Source of the DNA: an uncultured Collinsella sp.
Lineage (GTDB): Bacteria > Actinomycetota > Coriobacteriia > Coriobacteriales > Coriobacteriaceae
Assembly: GCA_900541245.1 (NCBI GenBank)
Contig: UQIS01000022.1
Span: forward strand, 1-41,689
DNA: 41,689 bases
Direction of reading: 5' to 3'
Of the stretch, positions 16,666-24,764 are shown in pieces; the first letter of the stretch is position 1; the number at the start of each line of letters is the position of its first letter. The notes under the pieces are model-generated. The model was not told where the DNA came from. It worked only from the letters and a program-made list of their open reading frames with translations, and did no database searches. Made by a program: the position numbers and the translations under genes.

Positions 16666-16784
16666 TGAGGCTCCTGGATGGACGGTTGGGAATCTACCAG
16701 TCTAGCAGGAGCCGGCAAGGGCCGTTCTGTCGAACAAATACTTAAGATTTGAGACAAACGCTACTGATTCATTTGTCCCGCGGT

Positions 16785-17795
16785 CTAGATCGAGGTGGAG
16801 TCGAGCCAGTTGAGCTTGCACTCGAGAATGCGCTGCTCGCCGGGTTCGCTGCTTCCGTCAAGTAGGGCGAGCAGCATCTCGGCTGCTTCGCGACCTTCTT
16901 GGTCGACGGGCTCGATGATGGTGGAGACGGTCGGTGTGGTGAGATTAGTCCAGTCTTCGCAGTTGAGTCCCAAAAGGCCGATTTGCTGCGGAAGCAGATG
17001 GGCCATTGGCTGGAGGGCCTTGTAGACACGGGGAAGTGCCCACTGATTTTGCACGAAGATAAGGGTTCGCTTGGCGGGATTGAACTTGAATTTAAAGTAT
17101 TCGGTGAGCTCGTTGATTGACGGCTTGTTGTGATCGATGGGAATCGCTTTGTAGAGCTGCCCGTTCGCTGCCAGCGCCTCGGCATACCCCTGAAAACGCT
17201 CCATGCGGGTGCGCATTTCGGTCATGTTGGCGGCAATGGAAAAGAAATCTTCGTAGCCGGCGTCGAGGAGTGCCTGTGTGGCGTTGTACACGCCGTCGTA
17301 AAGGTTGGTTTTGATCCAGCTGGTACCTGGGCTATAGATGGCCGCATCGAAAAAGACGACCGGCTTGCCGGCGCGTCTAATGCGGTCATGCACGGCTTTG
17401 AAGTTTGCCGTGGGCTGGATGATAAAGCCATCGACGCCCAGCGAGAGCATCTTGTCGACGTACATGAGCTCGGTCTCGGGGTTAAAGTTGCTCGTGCAAA
17501 CGACCGTCTGGTAGCCCGCGGGGAGCATGACCTGCTCCATGCCATTGAGAACGAGCCCCGCCCATTTGTTGGTGTTATCCAAAATGATGATGGCAATGAC
17601 GTGGGTTTGCTTGCCGGTGAGCGTCTGCGCTTGGGCGTTGGGAACGTATCCGAGTTCCTTAATGACGCGCGCGATTTTGTTCTGCGTCTTCTCGCTAAGC
17701 TTTTCTCGTTTGTCGTTGAGGTAATACGAGACGCTTGCCGTCGAGGTTCCCGCCTCTCGAGCGACGTCTGCGATCGTAACGCGCTGTTTTGCCAC
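16785..17795 (-). CDS. LacI-family repressor of the adjacent sugar operon
   Basis: A 336-residue transcription factor. The N-terminal helix-turn-helix reads VTIADVAREAGTSTASVSYY, followed by the hinge LTGKQTHVIAI and a periplasmic-binding-protein-like sensor domain. The start is GTG 17795, because AAGGAG lies five bases upstream and the HTH then begins at residue 5; an upstream ATG at 17831 has no such site. It is divergent from the PTS/aldolase/transketolase locus and is very probably its regulator. The effector is expected to be the sugar or its phosphate. The sensor domain does not identify it. Confidence 0.92.
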   Translation of the reverse strand: MAKQRVTIADVAREAGTSTASVSYYLNDKREKLSEKTQNKIARVIKELGYVPNAQAQTLTGKQTHVIAIIILDNTNKWAGLVLNGMEQVMLPAGYQTVVCTSNFNPETELMYVDKMLSLGVDGFIIQPTANFKAVHDRIRRAGKPVVFFDAAIYSPGTSWIKTNLYDGVYNATQALLDAGYEDFFSIAANMTEMRTRMERFQGYAEALAANGQLYKAIPIDHNKPSINELTEYFKFKFNPAKRTLIFVQNQWALPRVYKALQPMAHLLPQQIGLLGLNCEDWTNLTTPTVSTIIEPVDQEGREAAEMLLALLDGSSEPGEQRILECKLNWLDSTSI

Positions 17796-18210
17796 AGCGA
17801 CTCCTTCCGACAGATGAGCATTTTCCAACATGATGACTTTGAGTCTTGGTGAAGGATACGCTTCGGTGAGCGGCTTTTTCCTTTCATATGAGTATGCAAC
17901 AAATGCGGCATACGGGTGGGGTCGAAATTTGTGACCGGCATGCGCATCTGCCGTCTACCGAGAAAATCAAATACTTCTTGACTTTTGAAATCGAGGGCAA
18001 AATCGCAGGATTCATTTTTGGTTAAACGCATAACTAAATCGCATAACCAACGCTCTGACCTGCGCGTTTACCGAAATAAGCTGGCATTAAGAAAAACGAG
18101 CACCTATATTGTTCTTGTCGAAAAGACAGCAAGTCCAAACGGCAGGGGATGCTCCGGAGGCCTCCGCAAACGGTGTCTTGCGCACGCAACTCTATGAAAA
18201 GAGGGAAGCA
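17796..18210. promoter_or_regulatory. Divergent control region of the sugar locus, with a LacI-type operator candidate
   Basis: This is a 415-base spacer without genes. GGTTAAACGCATAAC (18020-18034) is an imperfect palindrome centred on CG, with GTTA/TAAC half-sites six bases apart, as LacI-family operators usually are. A second CGCATAAC follows at 18040-18047, and TTGGTTA / TAACCAA frame the pair. TTGACT at 17978-17983 could be a -35 element, but its -10 partner is unclear. A GTATGC / GCATAC pair near 17890-17915 is a weaker site. Confidence 0.5.
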
Positions 18211-19682
18211 ATGAAGATCGTAGGCGTTGCCGCCTGTACTGTGGGTATCGCCCACACGTATATGGCCCAGAAGGCGATTCAGGATGAATGCGCCGCCCGT
18301 GGCATCGAGTGCAAGGTCGAGGCTCAGGGTGGCCTGGGTATCGAGAATGAGCTCACGCAGGAAGACGTGGACTCCGCCGACCTGGTCCTGGAGTCCGTCG
18401 ACGTGGGTGTCGAGAACGAGGACCGTTTTGAGCAGAAGATGGCCGAGGGCAAGTTCCTGAAGGTCGGCACCTCGGATGTAATCGCCGATCCGGTAAAGAT
18501 CATCGACCAGGCCATTGAGATCATCAAGGCGACGGGTGGCGCCGTTGACGCGCCCAAGGCCGAGGCCAAGGCAGAGAAGAAGGCCGTCTCCGCTGCCCCG
18601 CAGGCCCCGACACCGGCGTCCAAGCAGTCTATCTTTGCCGATCCTGGCAAGACGCTGCTCAATGCATTCAATACCGGCGTTTCCTATTTTATCCCCATCG
18701 TCGTTATCGGCGGCGTGTTTCTTGCCTTCTCGCTGGCATCCGGTACCGCCGGCGCCAACGGCATGGAGGTTACGAACCCGCTGATGGTGAGCCTTAACAC
18801 CATCGGCATGGCCGGCATCTCCATGATGATCCCGGTGCTTGCGGCATACATCTCCTACTCGATGGCCGGCAAGCCCGCGCTCGCCCCCGGTTTTGTCCTG
18901 GGCTACCTGGTCAACAACGCAGTCGTTACCCCTAACGGCAACAGCGTTTCGACCGGCTTCTTGGGCGCCATGATCATGGCGGTCATCTGCGGCTACTTTG
19001 TCCGCTGGATGAAGACCTGGAAGGTCAACAACACCATCCAGACCATCATGCCATCCTGATCATCCCGATTCTGACCTCGCTTGTCCTGGGCATGGCCTAT
19101 ATCTACATCCTGGCCACGCCGCTTGGCTTTGTGATGGACTGGCTCACCGGCGTGCTCGGCAGCCTGCAGGGCGGTTCCGCAGTTGTCCTGGGTCTGGTCA
19201 TTGGCGTTATGACCGCCTTCGATATGGGTGGCCCCATCAACAAGACCGCCTCGACCTTCACCATGGCCATCATGGCCTCCGGCATCTATGGCCCCAACGG
19301 CATGTTCCGCGTCGCCGTCGCCATTCCCCCGATTGCCTGCGGCCTTGCTGCGCTCATCGCCAAGAACAAGTTCGATGACGCCGATCGCCAGATGGGTATC
19401 TCCGCACTGTTCATGGGCTGCATCGGCATTACCGAGGGCGCTATCCCCTTCGCGGTCAAGGACCTTGGCCACACCCTGCCCGGCATCTGCATCGGCTCTG
19501 CCGTGGGCGCGGCGCTCGCCGCCTTCCAGGGTATCGACTGCTACGTCCCGCACGGTGGCTTTATCGTCGCCCTTGCCACCAACAACGTCGCGCTGTTCTG
19601 CCTGGACATCGTGATTGGCGCCGTGGTCGCCGCTGCAATCCTGATTGCCATGAAGCCCACGCTCGACAAGCAGGCCAAGTAA
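18211..19682 (+). pseudogene. PTS fructose-family EIIBC, split by a one-base frameshift
   Basis: Membrane component that would phosphorylate and import a sugar. The IIB domain (residues 1-100) opens MKIVGVAACTVGIAHTYMA, with the phosphorylated cysteine at 9. A linker of Ala/Pro/Lys follows, then the IIC domain. The first frame runs to a TGA at 19057-19059. The remaining IIC continues in another frame, whose first ATG is 19092, up to 19682. Restoring one C in the run at 19051-19052 (ATGCCATCCTG for ATGCCCATCCTG) reads through IMPILIIPILTSLVLGMAYIY and gives a normal protein of about 490 residues. It is either a real inactivating mutation or a sequence error. ATG 18211 follows GAGGGAAG. The separate IIA is at the far end of the locus. 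Confidence 0.88.
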
Positions 19683-19696
19683 ACCTTTAAGGACTC

Positions 19697-19785
19697 CGGT
19701 TGTGCGGAGGGATGGATTTGACTCCGCACAACCGCCCCTACACAACAAAATCCATCCGTACTGATAGGGCCCACATCTGGGTCCC
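19697..19785 (+). ncRNA. Structured intergenic RNA element, possible pseudoknot
   Basis: CGGTTGTGCGGAG (19697-19709) and CTCCGCACAACCG (19722-19734) form a perfect 13-bp stem. Its loop contains GGATGGATTT, whose exact 10-base complement AAATCCATCC lies downstream at 19748-19757. The two pairings can form a pseudoknot or compete. A further hairpin, GGGCCCA / TGGGTCCC with one bulge, follows at 19767-19785, before the ribosome binding site of the next gene. It may control or process the operon mRNA. It has no T run, and I recognise no known family. Confidence 0.5.
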
Positions 19786-19826
19786 AGGGAACTTTTGTCA
19801 AAAATCCTCTGGAGAAGGAGAACAAA

Positions 19827-21101
19827 ATGTCCAACCTCACCATCCGCCAGGCCGTTCAGGGCATGCTCAAACTGCAGGATAGCGGCGATCACGCAACCAT
19901 GGTCGGCATTGGCCCCATGAGCCCCAACCTGATTCAGGCCGTGTTCGAGCTTGCCAAGGACGAGGATTTCCCGCCCATGTTTATCGCCAGCCGCAACCAG
20001 GTCGATATGGACGAGATGGGCGCCGGCTACGTCAACGGTTGGGACCAGACGCGCTTTGCCGCCGACATCAAGAAGGTCGCCGACGAGGTGGGTTACACCG
20101 GTCCGTACTACCTGTGCCGAGATCACGGCGGTCCGTGGCAGCGCGACGAGGAGCGTAACGCCCACCTGCCCGAGGACGAGGCCATGGAGCTCGCCCGCAA
20201 GTCCTTCGTCGCCGACATGGAGGCAGGCTTTGACCTGCTGATGGTCGACCCCACCAAGGATCCCTATCAGATCGGCAAGGTTATTCCGCTCGACGTGGTG
20301 CTTCGCCGCACGATCGATCTTATCGACTACCTTGAGCAGTACCGTCGCGAGCATAACCTGCCCGAGGTCGCCTATGAGGTCGGTACCGAGGAGACCAATG
20401 GCGGCTTGACCTCTACCGATAAGTACGAGGAGTTCATTTCTCAGCTGCAGCCCGAGCTCGAGAAGCGCGGCTGCCCCATGCCCACCTTTATCGTCGGCCA
20501 GACCGGCACCCTTACCCGCTGGACGGAGCAGGTCGGTCACTACAACTTCAAGAACGCCCGCGAGCTTGCCGATATGGCCAAGCGCTATGGCGTGGGCCTG
20601 AAGGAGCACAACGCCGACTATCTGGACGACGCGACGCTGCTCGAGCACATCCCGGCACACGTGACCGCCTCCAACGTCGCTCCGCAGTATGGCACCGAGG
20701 AGACCCGCGCCTACCTCAAGCTCTGCGCCACCGAGCAGATCCTGGTCGACAACGGTCTGTGCGATGACCCCTCCGACCTGTATCACACGCTGCTGGTCAA
20801 GGCTATCAAGACCGAGCGCTGGCGCAAGTGGATGACTGGCGACGACGTCAACCTGCAGGTCGATGACATCCTTGCCGACGATGAGCTCAGCCTGAAGATC
20901 CTGGATGTCTCCGGCCACTATGCGTTCAACGATCCCGAGGTCAAGGAGCAGGTCGAGAAGCTCTACCGCAACCTCGCCGCCCAGGACATCGACGGCAAGC
21001 GCTTTGTGATCGAGCACATCAAGCGCCCGATCAAGCAGTACGTCGTCGGTCTTAACCTCAAGGGCGTCACGAGCCGCATCGAGAAGGTTCTTGAGGACTA
21101 A
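19827..21101 (+). CDS. GatZ/KbaZ-like protein (tagatose-bisphosphate aldolase subunit family; possible sugar-phosphate epimerase)
   Basis: A 424-residue TIM-barrel protein, close to the usual GatZ length of about 420. The early segment with FIASRNQVDMDEMGAGYVNG corresponds to the SNQV-x(n)-GGYTG block of the family, and LCRDHGGPWQR corresponds to ILGGDHLGPN. In enterobacteria GatZ/KbaZ stabilises the catalytic aldolase GatY/KbaY, but no such gene is present. Some members of this family act alone as ketose-phosphate 4-epimerases, and a related group epimerises tagaturonate. The operon context with PTS, transaldolase and transketolase favours an enzymatic role on a ketose phosphate. GAGAAGGAG precedes the ATG. 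The exact reaction is not determined. Confidence 0.8.
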   Translation: MSNLTIRQAVQGMLKLQDSGDHATMVGIGPMSPNLIQAVFELAKDEDFPPMFIASRNQVDMDEMGAGYVNGWDQTRFAADIKKVADEVGYTGPYYLCRDHGGPWQRDEERNAHLPEDEAMELARKSFVADMEAGFDLLMVDPTKDPYQIGKVIPLDVVLRRTIDLIDYLEQYRREHNLPEVAYEVGTEETNGGLTSTDKYEEFISQLQPELEKRGCPMPTFIVGQTGTLTRWTEQVGHYNFKNARELADMAKRYGVGLKEHNADYLDDATLLEHIPAHVTASNVAPQYGTEETRAYLKLCATEQILVDNGLCDDPSDLYHTLLVKAIKTERWRKWMTGDDVNLQVDDILADDELSLKILDVSGHYAFNDPEVKEQVEKLYRNLAAQDIDGKRFVIEHIKRPIKQYVVGLNLKGVTSRIEKVLED

Positions 21102-21120
21102 GTAGCTTTTCCTACACGAC

Positions 21121-21155
21121 GCCGGGCCCGGGCATGTCCCAGCTGCGGGCCCGGC
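21121..21155 (+). terminator. GC-rich hairpin after the GatZ-like gene
   Basis: GCCGGGCCCG / CGGGCCCGGC form a perfect 10-bp stem around a 15-base loop, directly before a stronger terminator. It has no T run and may act as an mRNA 3' stabiliser. Confidence 0.55.
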
Positions 21156-21157
21156 AC

Positions 21158-21193
21158 ATAGGACAAAGGGACATCCCCTTTGTCCTATTTTTT
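21158..21193 (+). terminator. Strong intrinsic terminator inside the sugar locus
   Basis: ATAGGACAAAGGG / CCCTTTGTCCTAT form a perfect 13-bp stem with loop ACATC and a tail of five T residues. It separates the GatZ-like gene from the transaldolase gene, so the downstream genes may need read-through or their own promoter. The AAAGGGAC sequence links it to the other GGGAC hairpins of the window. Confidence 0.85.
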
Positions 21194-21225
21194 GAGTTTT
21201 GGATTCCTTAGAAGGAGTTTGCACC

Positions 21226-21909
21226 ATGAAGTTCTTTATCGATACCGCCAACCTTGACGAGATTGCTGAGGCCAAGAGCTGGGGCTGCCTGGCCGGTGTT
21301 ACCACCAACCCGTCCCTGTACGCCAAGACCGGCGGCAAGCTTGCCGACTTTGAGCCCCATATGCTCAAGATTGCCGAGCTCTGCGAGGGCCTGCCCGTGT
21401 CTGCCGAGTCTACCGCCACCACGGCCGAGGGCATGATCGAGGAGGGCAAGCGCCTTGCCGCCCTCGCCCCCAACATCGTGGTCAAGCTTCCCGTGTGCGA
21501 GGCCGGCCTTGCCGCCTGCCGTGCGCTGGCCGATGCTGGCGTGCGCGTCAACATGACGCTCGTCTTCTCGCCGACGCAGGCCCTTATGGCCGCCAATGCC
21601 GGTGCTCGCTACATCAGCCCGTTTGTCGGTCGTTTCGATGACATCGCCGAGGACGGTATCTCGCAGCTCGACAACGTCGTGACCTGCATTAAGAACTACG
21701 ACTGGACGGGCAAGAACGTCGACGACACCGTCGAGATCATCACCGCCTCGGTTCGTACGCCCAACCACGTGACCCAGGCCGCGCTACTCGGTGCCGATAT
21801 TGCGACCGTGCCCATGGCCGCTCTCAAGAAGTGCCTGCATCATCCGCTGACCGACCAGGGCCTCGCCTCTTTTGAGGCTGACTGGCAGAAGGTCGTCGCT
21901 CAGGCTTAA
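21226..21909 (+). CDS. Transaldolase / fructose-6-phosphate aldolase, TalC type
   Basis: A 227-residue class I Schiff-base aldolase with a single TIM barrel, the length of the small decameric TalC/FSA group. MKFFIDTANLDEI at the N-terminus, GVTTNPSLYAK at about 24-34 and the Schiff-base lysine K87 in IVVKLPV are all present, as is SPFVGRFDD. TalC proteins with this opening mostly act as transaldolases; a minority act as fructose-6-phosphate aldolases, and sequence alone does not settle it. GAAGGAG fixes ATG 21226. Together with transketolase, it would interconvert sugar phosphates produced from the imported substrate. Confidence 0.92.
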   Translation: MKFFIDTANLDEIAEAKSWGCLAGVTTNPSLYAKTGGKLADFEPHMLKIAELCEGLPVSAESTATTAEGMIEEGKRLAALAPNIVVKLPVCEAGLAACRALADAGVRVNMTLVFSPTQALMAANAGARYISPFVGRFDDIAEDGISQLDNVVTCIKNYDWTGKNVDDTVEIITASVRTPNHVTQAALLGADIATVPMAALKKCLHHPLTDQGLASFEADWQKVVAQA

Positions 21910-21920
21910 CGAGTGGATTG

Positions 21921-21949
21921 CCCCGGCATCGCGTCATCCGGTGCCGGGG
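21921..21949 (+). repeat. Intercistronic hairpin between transaldolase and transketolase genes
   Basis: CCCCGGCA / TGCCGGGG form an 8-bp stem with a 13-base loop; GTTGTT follows. The tail is too poor in T for a confident terminator. Confidence 0.5.
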
Positions 21950-21972
21950 TTGTTCTCAAGAGAGGAATTCGT

Positions 21973-22803
21973 ATGACCAACCAGGAGCTGGCGAAGGTCG
22001 CCAATGAGGTCAGGAAGGGTGTCGTGACTGCGGTTCACGCGGCCAAGTCGGGACACCCGGGTGGATCGCTCGGTGCTGCCGACATCATGACGTATCTGTA
22101 CTTTGAGGAAATGAATATCGATCCTGCCGACCCTCACAAGGCCGATCGCGATCGCTTTGTGCTCTCCAAGGGTCACGCGGCGCCGGGCCTGTATTCGGTG
22201 TTGGCAAATCGCGGCTATTTTCCCGTCGAAGAGCTCGAGACGCTCCGTCATATTGGCAGCCGACTGCAGGGCCATCCCAACATGAACGACGCCCCTGGCA
22301 TCGATATGTCCACCGGATCGCTCGGTCAGGGCATCTCTGCTGCAGTTGGAATGGCGCTTGCCGCTAGGCACTGGGGCGACGGCTACCGTGTCTACACGTT
22401 GCTGGGCGACGGTGAGTGCGAGGAAGGCCAGGTGTGGGAGGCGGCCATGTTCGCCGGCAACCATGCGCTCGACAATCTTGTTGCCGTCGTCGACCACAAC
22501 GGCTTGCAGATTGACGGCACGATCGATGAAGTCAACTCGGCCATGCCGCTCGCTGACAAGTTCCGCGCCTTTAAGTGGCATGTGATCGAGCTCGCCGACG
22601 GTAACGACATGGCGCAGATTGCCGCCGCCTTTGCCGAGGCCCGCAAAGTGAGCGACTCGCCCGTGGCCATTATCGCCGAGACGGTGAAGGGCAAGGGCGT
22701 CTCCTTTATGGAAAACCAGGTGGGCTGGCACGGCAAGGCACCCAACGATGAACAGTTTGAGCAGGCCATGGCCGAGCTCGCAGCAGCAGGGGAGGAGCTC
22801 TAA
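21973..22803 (+). CDS. Transketolase, N-terminal (thiamine diphosphate-binding) subunit
   Basis: First half of a split transketolase (276 residues), which transfers two-carbon ketol units between sugar phosphates. HPGGSLGAADIMTYLYFE near 36-53 and the thiamine diphosphate/Mg motif GDGECEEGQVWEAAMFAGNH are complete. AGAGGA lies just upstream of ATG 21973; the same frame opens earlier at 21913 but without a ribosome binding site. The stop codon overlaps the start of the second subunit (TAATG), so the two are made together. Split transketolases are common in anaerobes and in pentose or ketose operons. Confidence 0.95.
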   Translation: MTNQELAKVANEVRKGVVTAVHAAKSGHPGGSLGAADIMTYLYFEEMNIDPADPHKADRDRFVLSKGHAAPGLYSVLANRGYFPVEELETLRHIGSRLQGHPNMNDAPGIDMSTGSLGQGISAAVGMALAARHWGDGYRVYTLLGDGECEEGQVWEAAMFAGNHALDNLVAVVDHNGLQIDGTIDEVNSAMPLADKFRAFKWHVIELADGNDMAQIAAAFAEARKVSDSPVAIIAETVKGKGVSFMENQVGWHGKAPNDEQFEQAMAELAAAGEEL

Positions 22804-23741
22804 TGGCAGACGTCAAGAAAGTCGCCACGCGCGTTAGCTATGGCGAGGCACTTGTCGAGCTGGGCAATGAGCGCGATGACTTTGTGGTTCTCGATGCCGA
22901 CCTGGCCGCCGCCACGCAGACCGGTAAGTTTAAGGCTGCGCACCCTGAGCGCTTCTACGACGCCGGCATTGCCGAGAGCAACCTGATGGGTCTTGCCGCC
23001 GGCATCGCGACCACGGGCCGCGTTGCTTTTGCGAGCACCTTTGCGATGTTTGCCGCCGGTCGCGCCTACGAGCAGGTCCGCAATTCCATCGGCTACCCGC
23101 ACCTCAACGTCAAGATTGGCGCTACTCATGCCGGCATTTCGGTGGGCGAGGACGGCGCCACGCACCAGTGCTGCGAGGATATCGCACTCATGCGCACGAT
23201 TCCGGGTATGACGGTGGTCGTTCCCGCCGACGACGTCGAGGCTCGTGCCTGTGTGCGCGCCGCCTATGAGTTTGAGGGCCCGGTTTACATGCGCTTCGGC
23301 CGCCTGGCAACACCGGTCATCAACGACCACGAGGACTATGAGTTCAAGATTGGTCGCGGCGTGGTCGTGCGCAAGGGGTCCGATGTGACCATCATCGCTT
23401 GTGGCCTTATGGTCGCCGAGGCGCTTGAGGCTGCCGAGGCGCTCGCTGCCGATGGTATCGATGCCGAGGTCATCAACATGCACACGATCAAGCCGCTCGA
23501 TGAGCGCCTGGTGGTTGCCAGCGCCAAGAAGACTGGTCGCGTGGTCACCGCCGAGGAGCATTCGATTATCGGTGGTCTTGGCGAGGCTGTGGCCTCGGTG
23601 CTCGCGGAGCAGTATCCGGTGCCGATGCGACGCGTCGGCGTGCGCGATGTGTATGGCGAGTCCGGCCCTGCGGTCGATTTGCTGCACAAGTACGGTTTGG
23701 ACGCCGACGGTATCGAAGCTGCGGTCAGGTCTGTGTTGTAA
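22803..23741 (+). CDS. Transketolase, C-terminal (pyrimidine-binding) subunit
   Basis: Second half of the split transketolase, 312 residues. The catalytic glutamate lies in YDAGIAESNLMGLAAG, which activates the thiamine ring. GATHAGISVGEDGATHQ and the C-terminal Rossmann-like domain (VTIIACGLMVAEALEAAEAL) follow in the usual order. Overlap with the upstream subunit by one base indicates translational coupling and a heterotetramer. Eleven bases separate it from the PTS IIA gene. Confidence 0.95.
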   Translation: MADVKKVATRVSYGEALVELGNERDDFVVLDADLAAATQTGKFKAAHPERFYDAGIAESNLMGLAAGIATTGRVAFASTFAMFAAGRAYEQVRNSIGYPHLNVKIGATHAGISVGEDGATHQCCEDIALMRTIPGMTVVVPADDVEARACVRAAYEFEGPVYMRFGRLATPVINDHEDYEFKIGRGVVVRKGSDVTIIACGLMVAEALEAAEALAADGIDAEVINMHTIKPLDERLVVASAKKTGRVVTAEEHSIIGGLGEAVASVLAEQYPVPMRRVGVRDVYGESGPAVDLLHKYGLDADGIEAAVRSVL

Positions 23742-23752
23742 GGAAGGTTTCC

Positions 23753-24205
23753 ATGGGATTTGTATCTGCCAACCAAGTGACGATAGGGTATACCGCCGCC
23801 TCGCGCGAGGACGCCCTGCATTATTTGTCCGAGCAGGCAATCGAGCTCGGCTTTGCCGATGACGCATCTGCCGTAGAGGCTGCCTTTATTGCTCGCGAGA
23901 ACGAGGCCGAGACCGGGCTTGTCGCCGGTTTTGCCGTTCCGCATGCCAAGAGCGATGCGATCCATACGCCGGGTGTGGCCGTGCTTAAGCTGGTCGAGCC
24001 CGTTGAATGGCCGAGCTTCGATGGGGTGCCCGTCGATGTTGCGCTCGCGCTGTACGTGCCCGCCGGCGAGGCTGGAACCACGCACCTGCGTCTGCTCTCC
24101 AAGGCTGCCGTGATGCTGATGGACGCCGGCTTCCGTGACAAAGTGCGTGCGAGCACCGATCCCGTTGAGATTGCGGAGCTCATCAATAGCGGACTCGAAG
24201 ACTAG
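23753..24205 (+). CDS. PTS EIIA component, fructose/mannitol family
   Basis: A 150-residue cytoplasmic phosphocarrier that passes phosphate from HPr to the IIB cysteine. The phosphorylatable histidine is H64 in GFAVPHAKSD, in the family-typical context. The full IIA fold is present: an N-terminal segment ending in EAAFIARENEAETGL, and a C-terminal LLSKAAVMLMDAGFRD helix. AAGGAAGG lies before the ATG. It is the last gene of the locus and is presumably the partner of the IIBC gene some 4 kb upstream; a nitrogen-PTS type role is less likely in this setting. Confidence 0.93.
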   Translation: MGFVSANQVTIGYTAASREDALHYLSEQAIELGFADDASAVEAAFIARENEAETGLVAGFAVPHAKSDAIHTPGVAVLKLVEPVEWPSFDGVPVDVALALYVPAGEAGTTHLRLLSKAAVMLMDAGFRDKVRASTDPVEIAELINSGLED

Positions 24206-24247
24206 AACGGTCATCCCGTTCAATCAATTGATCCTTCTCCAAGGAAA

Positions 24248-24284
24248 AGGGCCGCGACGCCGTATGGGTGTCACGGCCCTATTT
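24248..24284 (+). terminator. Terminator of the sugar locus
   Basis: AGGGCCG / CGGCCCT close an imperfect stem that also pairs GAC/GTC, followed by ATTT. The T run is short, so strength is moderate. Confidence 0.65.
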
Positions 24285-24335
24285 GCGTTTCCCCAGATAA
24301 AACCTGCCAAAATAAACCTGTCCCTTTTTGGCAGG
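24285..24335. repeat. Dispersed hairpin repeat, copy 1
   Basis: CCTGCCAAAA (24303-24312) pairs with TTTTGGCAGG (24326-24335) around a loop containing AAACCTGTCCC. The preceding flank GTTTCCCCAGATAAAA is shared with the other copies. Read on the minus strand, the stem is followed by TTTTAT. Confidence 0.85.
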
Positions 24336-24408
24336 CTAATCGTGAGTTATTCCACCGCAACTTAGGGCACGGTTAGGAAGTGTGCACCTTAAAGAGTGGA
24401 GCCCATGA

Positions 24409-24578
24409 TTAGAGAGGTCGCACTCGTCTCTCTAAATGTCTCTCTAAAGAGAAGGTTGGTTAGAGAGATAGCATTAGGCAATCTAGCAGCGAATTCGATA
24501 CATCTCTCTAAATGTCTCTCTAAAACAATAGATTTATCTCTCTAAAGTTAGAGAGATAAATCTATTGTTTTAGAGAGA
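24409..24578. repeat. Cluster of nine TCTCTCTAA / TTAGAGAGA motifs
   Basis: Plus-strand TCTCTCTAA occurs at 24427, 24439, 24503, 24515 and 24537. The reverse form TTAGAGAGA occurs at 24460, 24548 and 24570, with a one-base variant at 24409. Two 12-base-spaced pairs (24427-24448 and 24503-24524) are identical 22-base direct repeats. The density and fixed spacing suggest sites for a DNA-binding protein, or a mobile-element end. Confidence 0.85.
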
Positions 24579-24579
24579 C
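24514..24579. repeat. Perfect 32-bp palindrome with a 2-base centre
   Basis: The 32-base arm 24514-24545, with AACAATAGATTTATCTC as its core, is repeated exactly inverted at 24548-24579; only AG lies between. Each arm begins and ends with a TCTCTCTAA motif. It would form a cruciform in DNA or a 32-bp RNA hairpin. Such perfection implies recent origin or selection. Confidence 0.92.
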
Positions 24580-24764
24580 GGAATGCCAAAATTCGTCCGT
24601 CAGCTACCATCTGCCAAAAATGGCAGATAAAGGACTCATCGAAGTAATGGGTTCGTCGACGAGCCGCAACCGCCGCTATCGGAAGAAGTAGATGCAGCCG
24701 AGTCGCCCCTCTTGTGTCTCTCGAAGTGAGATGGGTGCTAGGGGGGGGCGACTGCCTCGCGATA

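Noticed and set aside
19041..19062. Programmed ribosomal frameshifting in PTS IIBC
   Set aside because: No slippery heptamer or downstream stimulatory hairpin at the junction. A missing C in a short C run explains it more simply.
18993..21596. 867-codon minus-strand frame opposite the PTS, GatZ-like and TalC genes
   Set aside because: Antisense shadow; no motifs, and the plus-strand genes are clear.
24409..24579. CRISPR array
   Set aside because: The repeats are 9 bases in both orientations with irregular gaps; there are no spacers of constant length and no cas genes.
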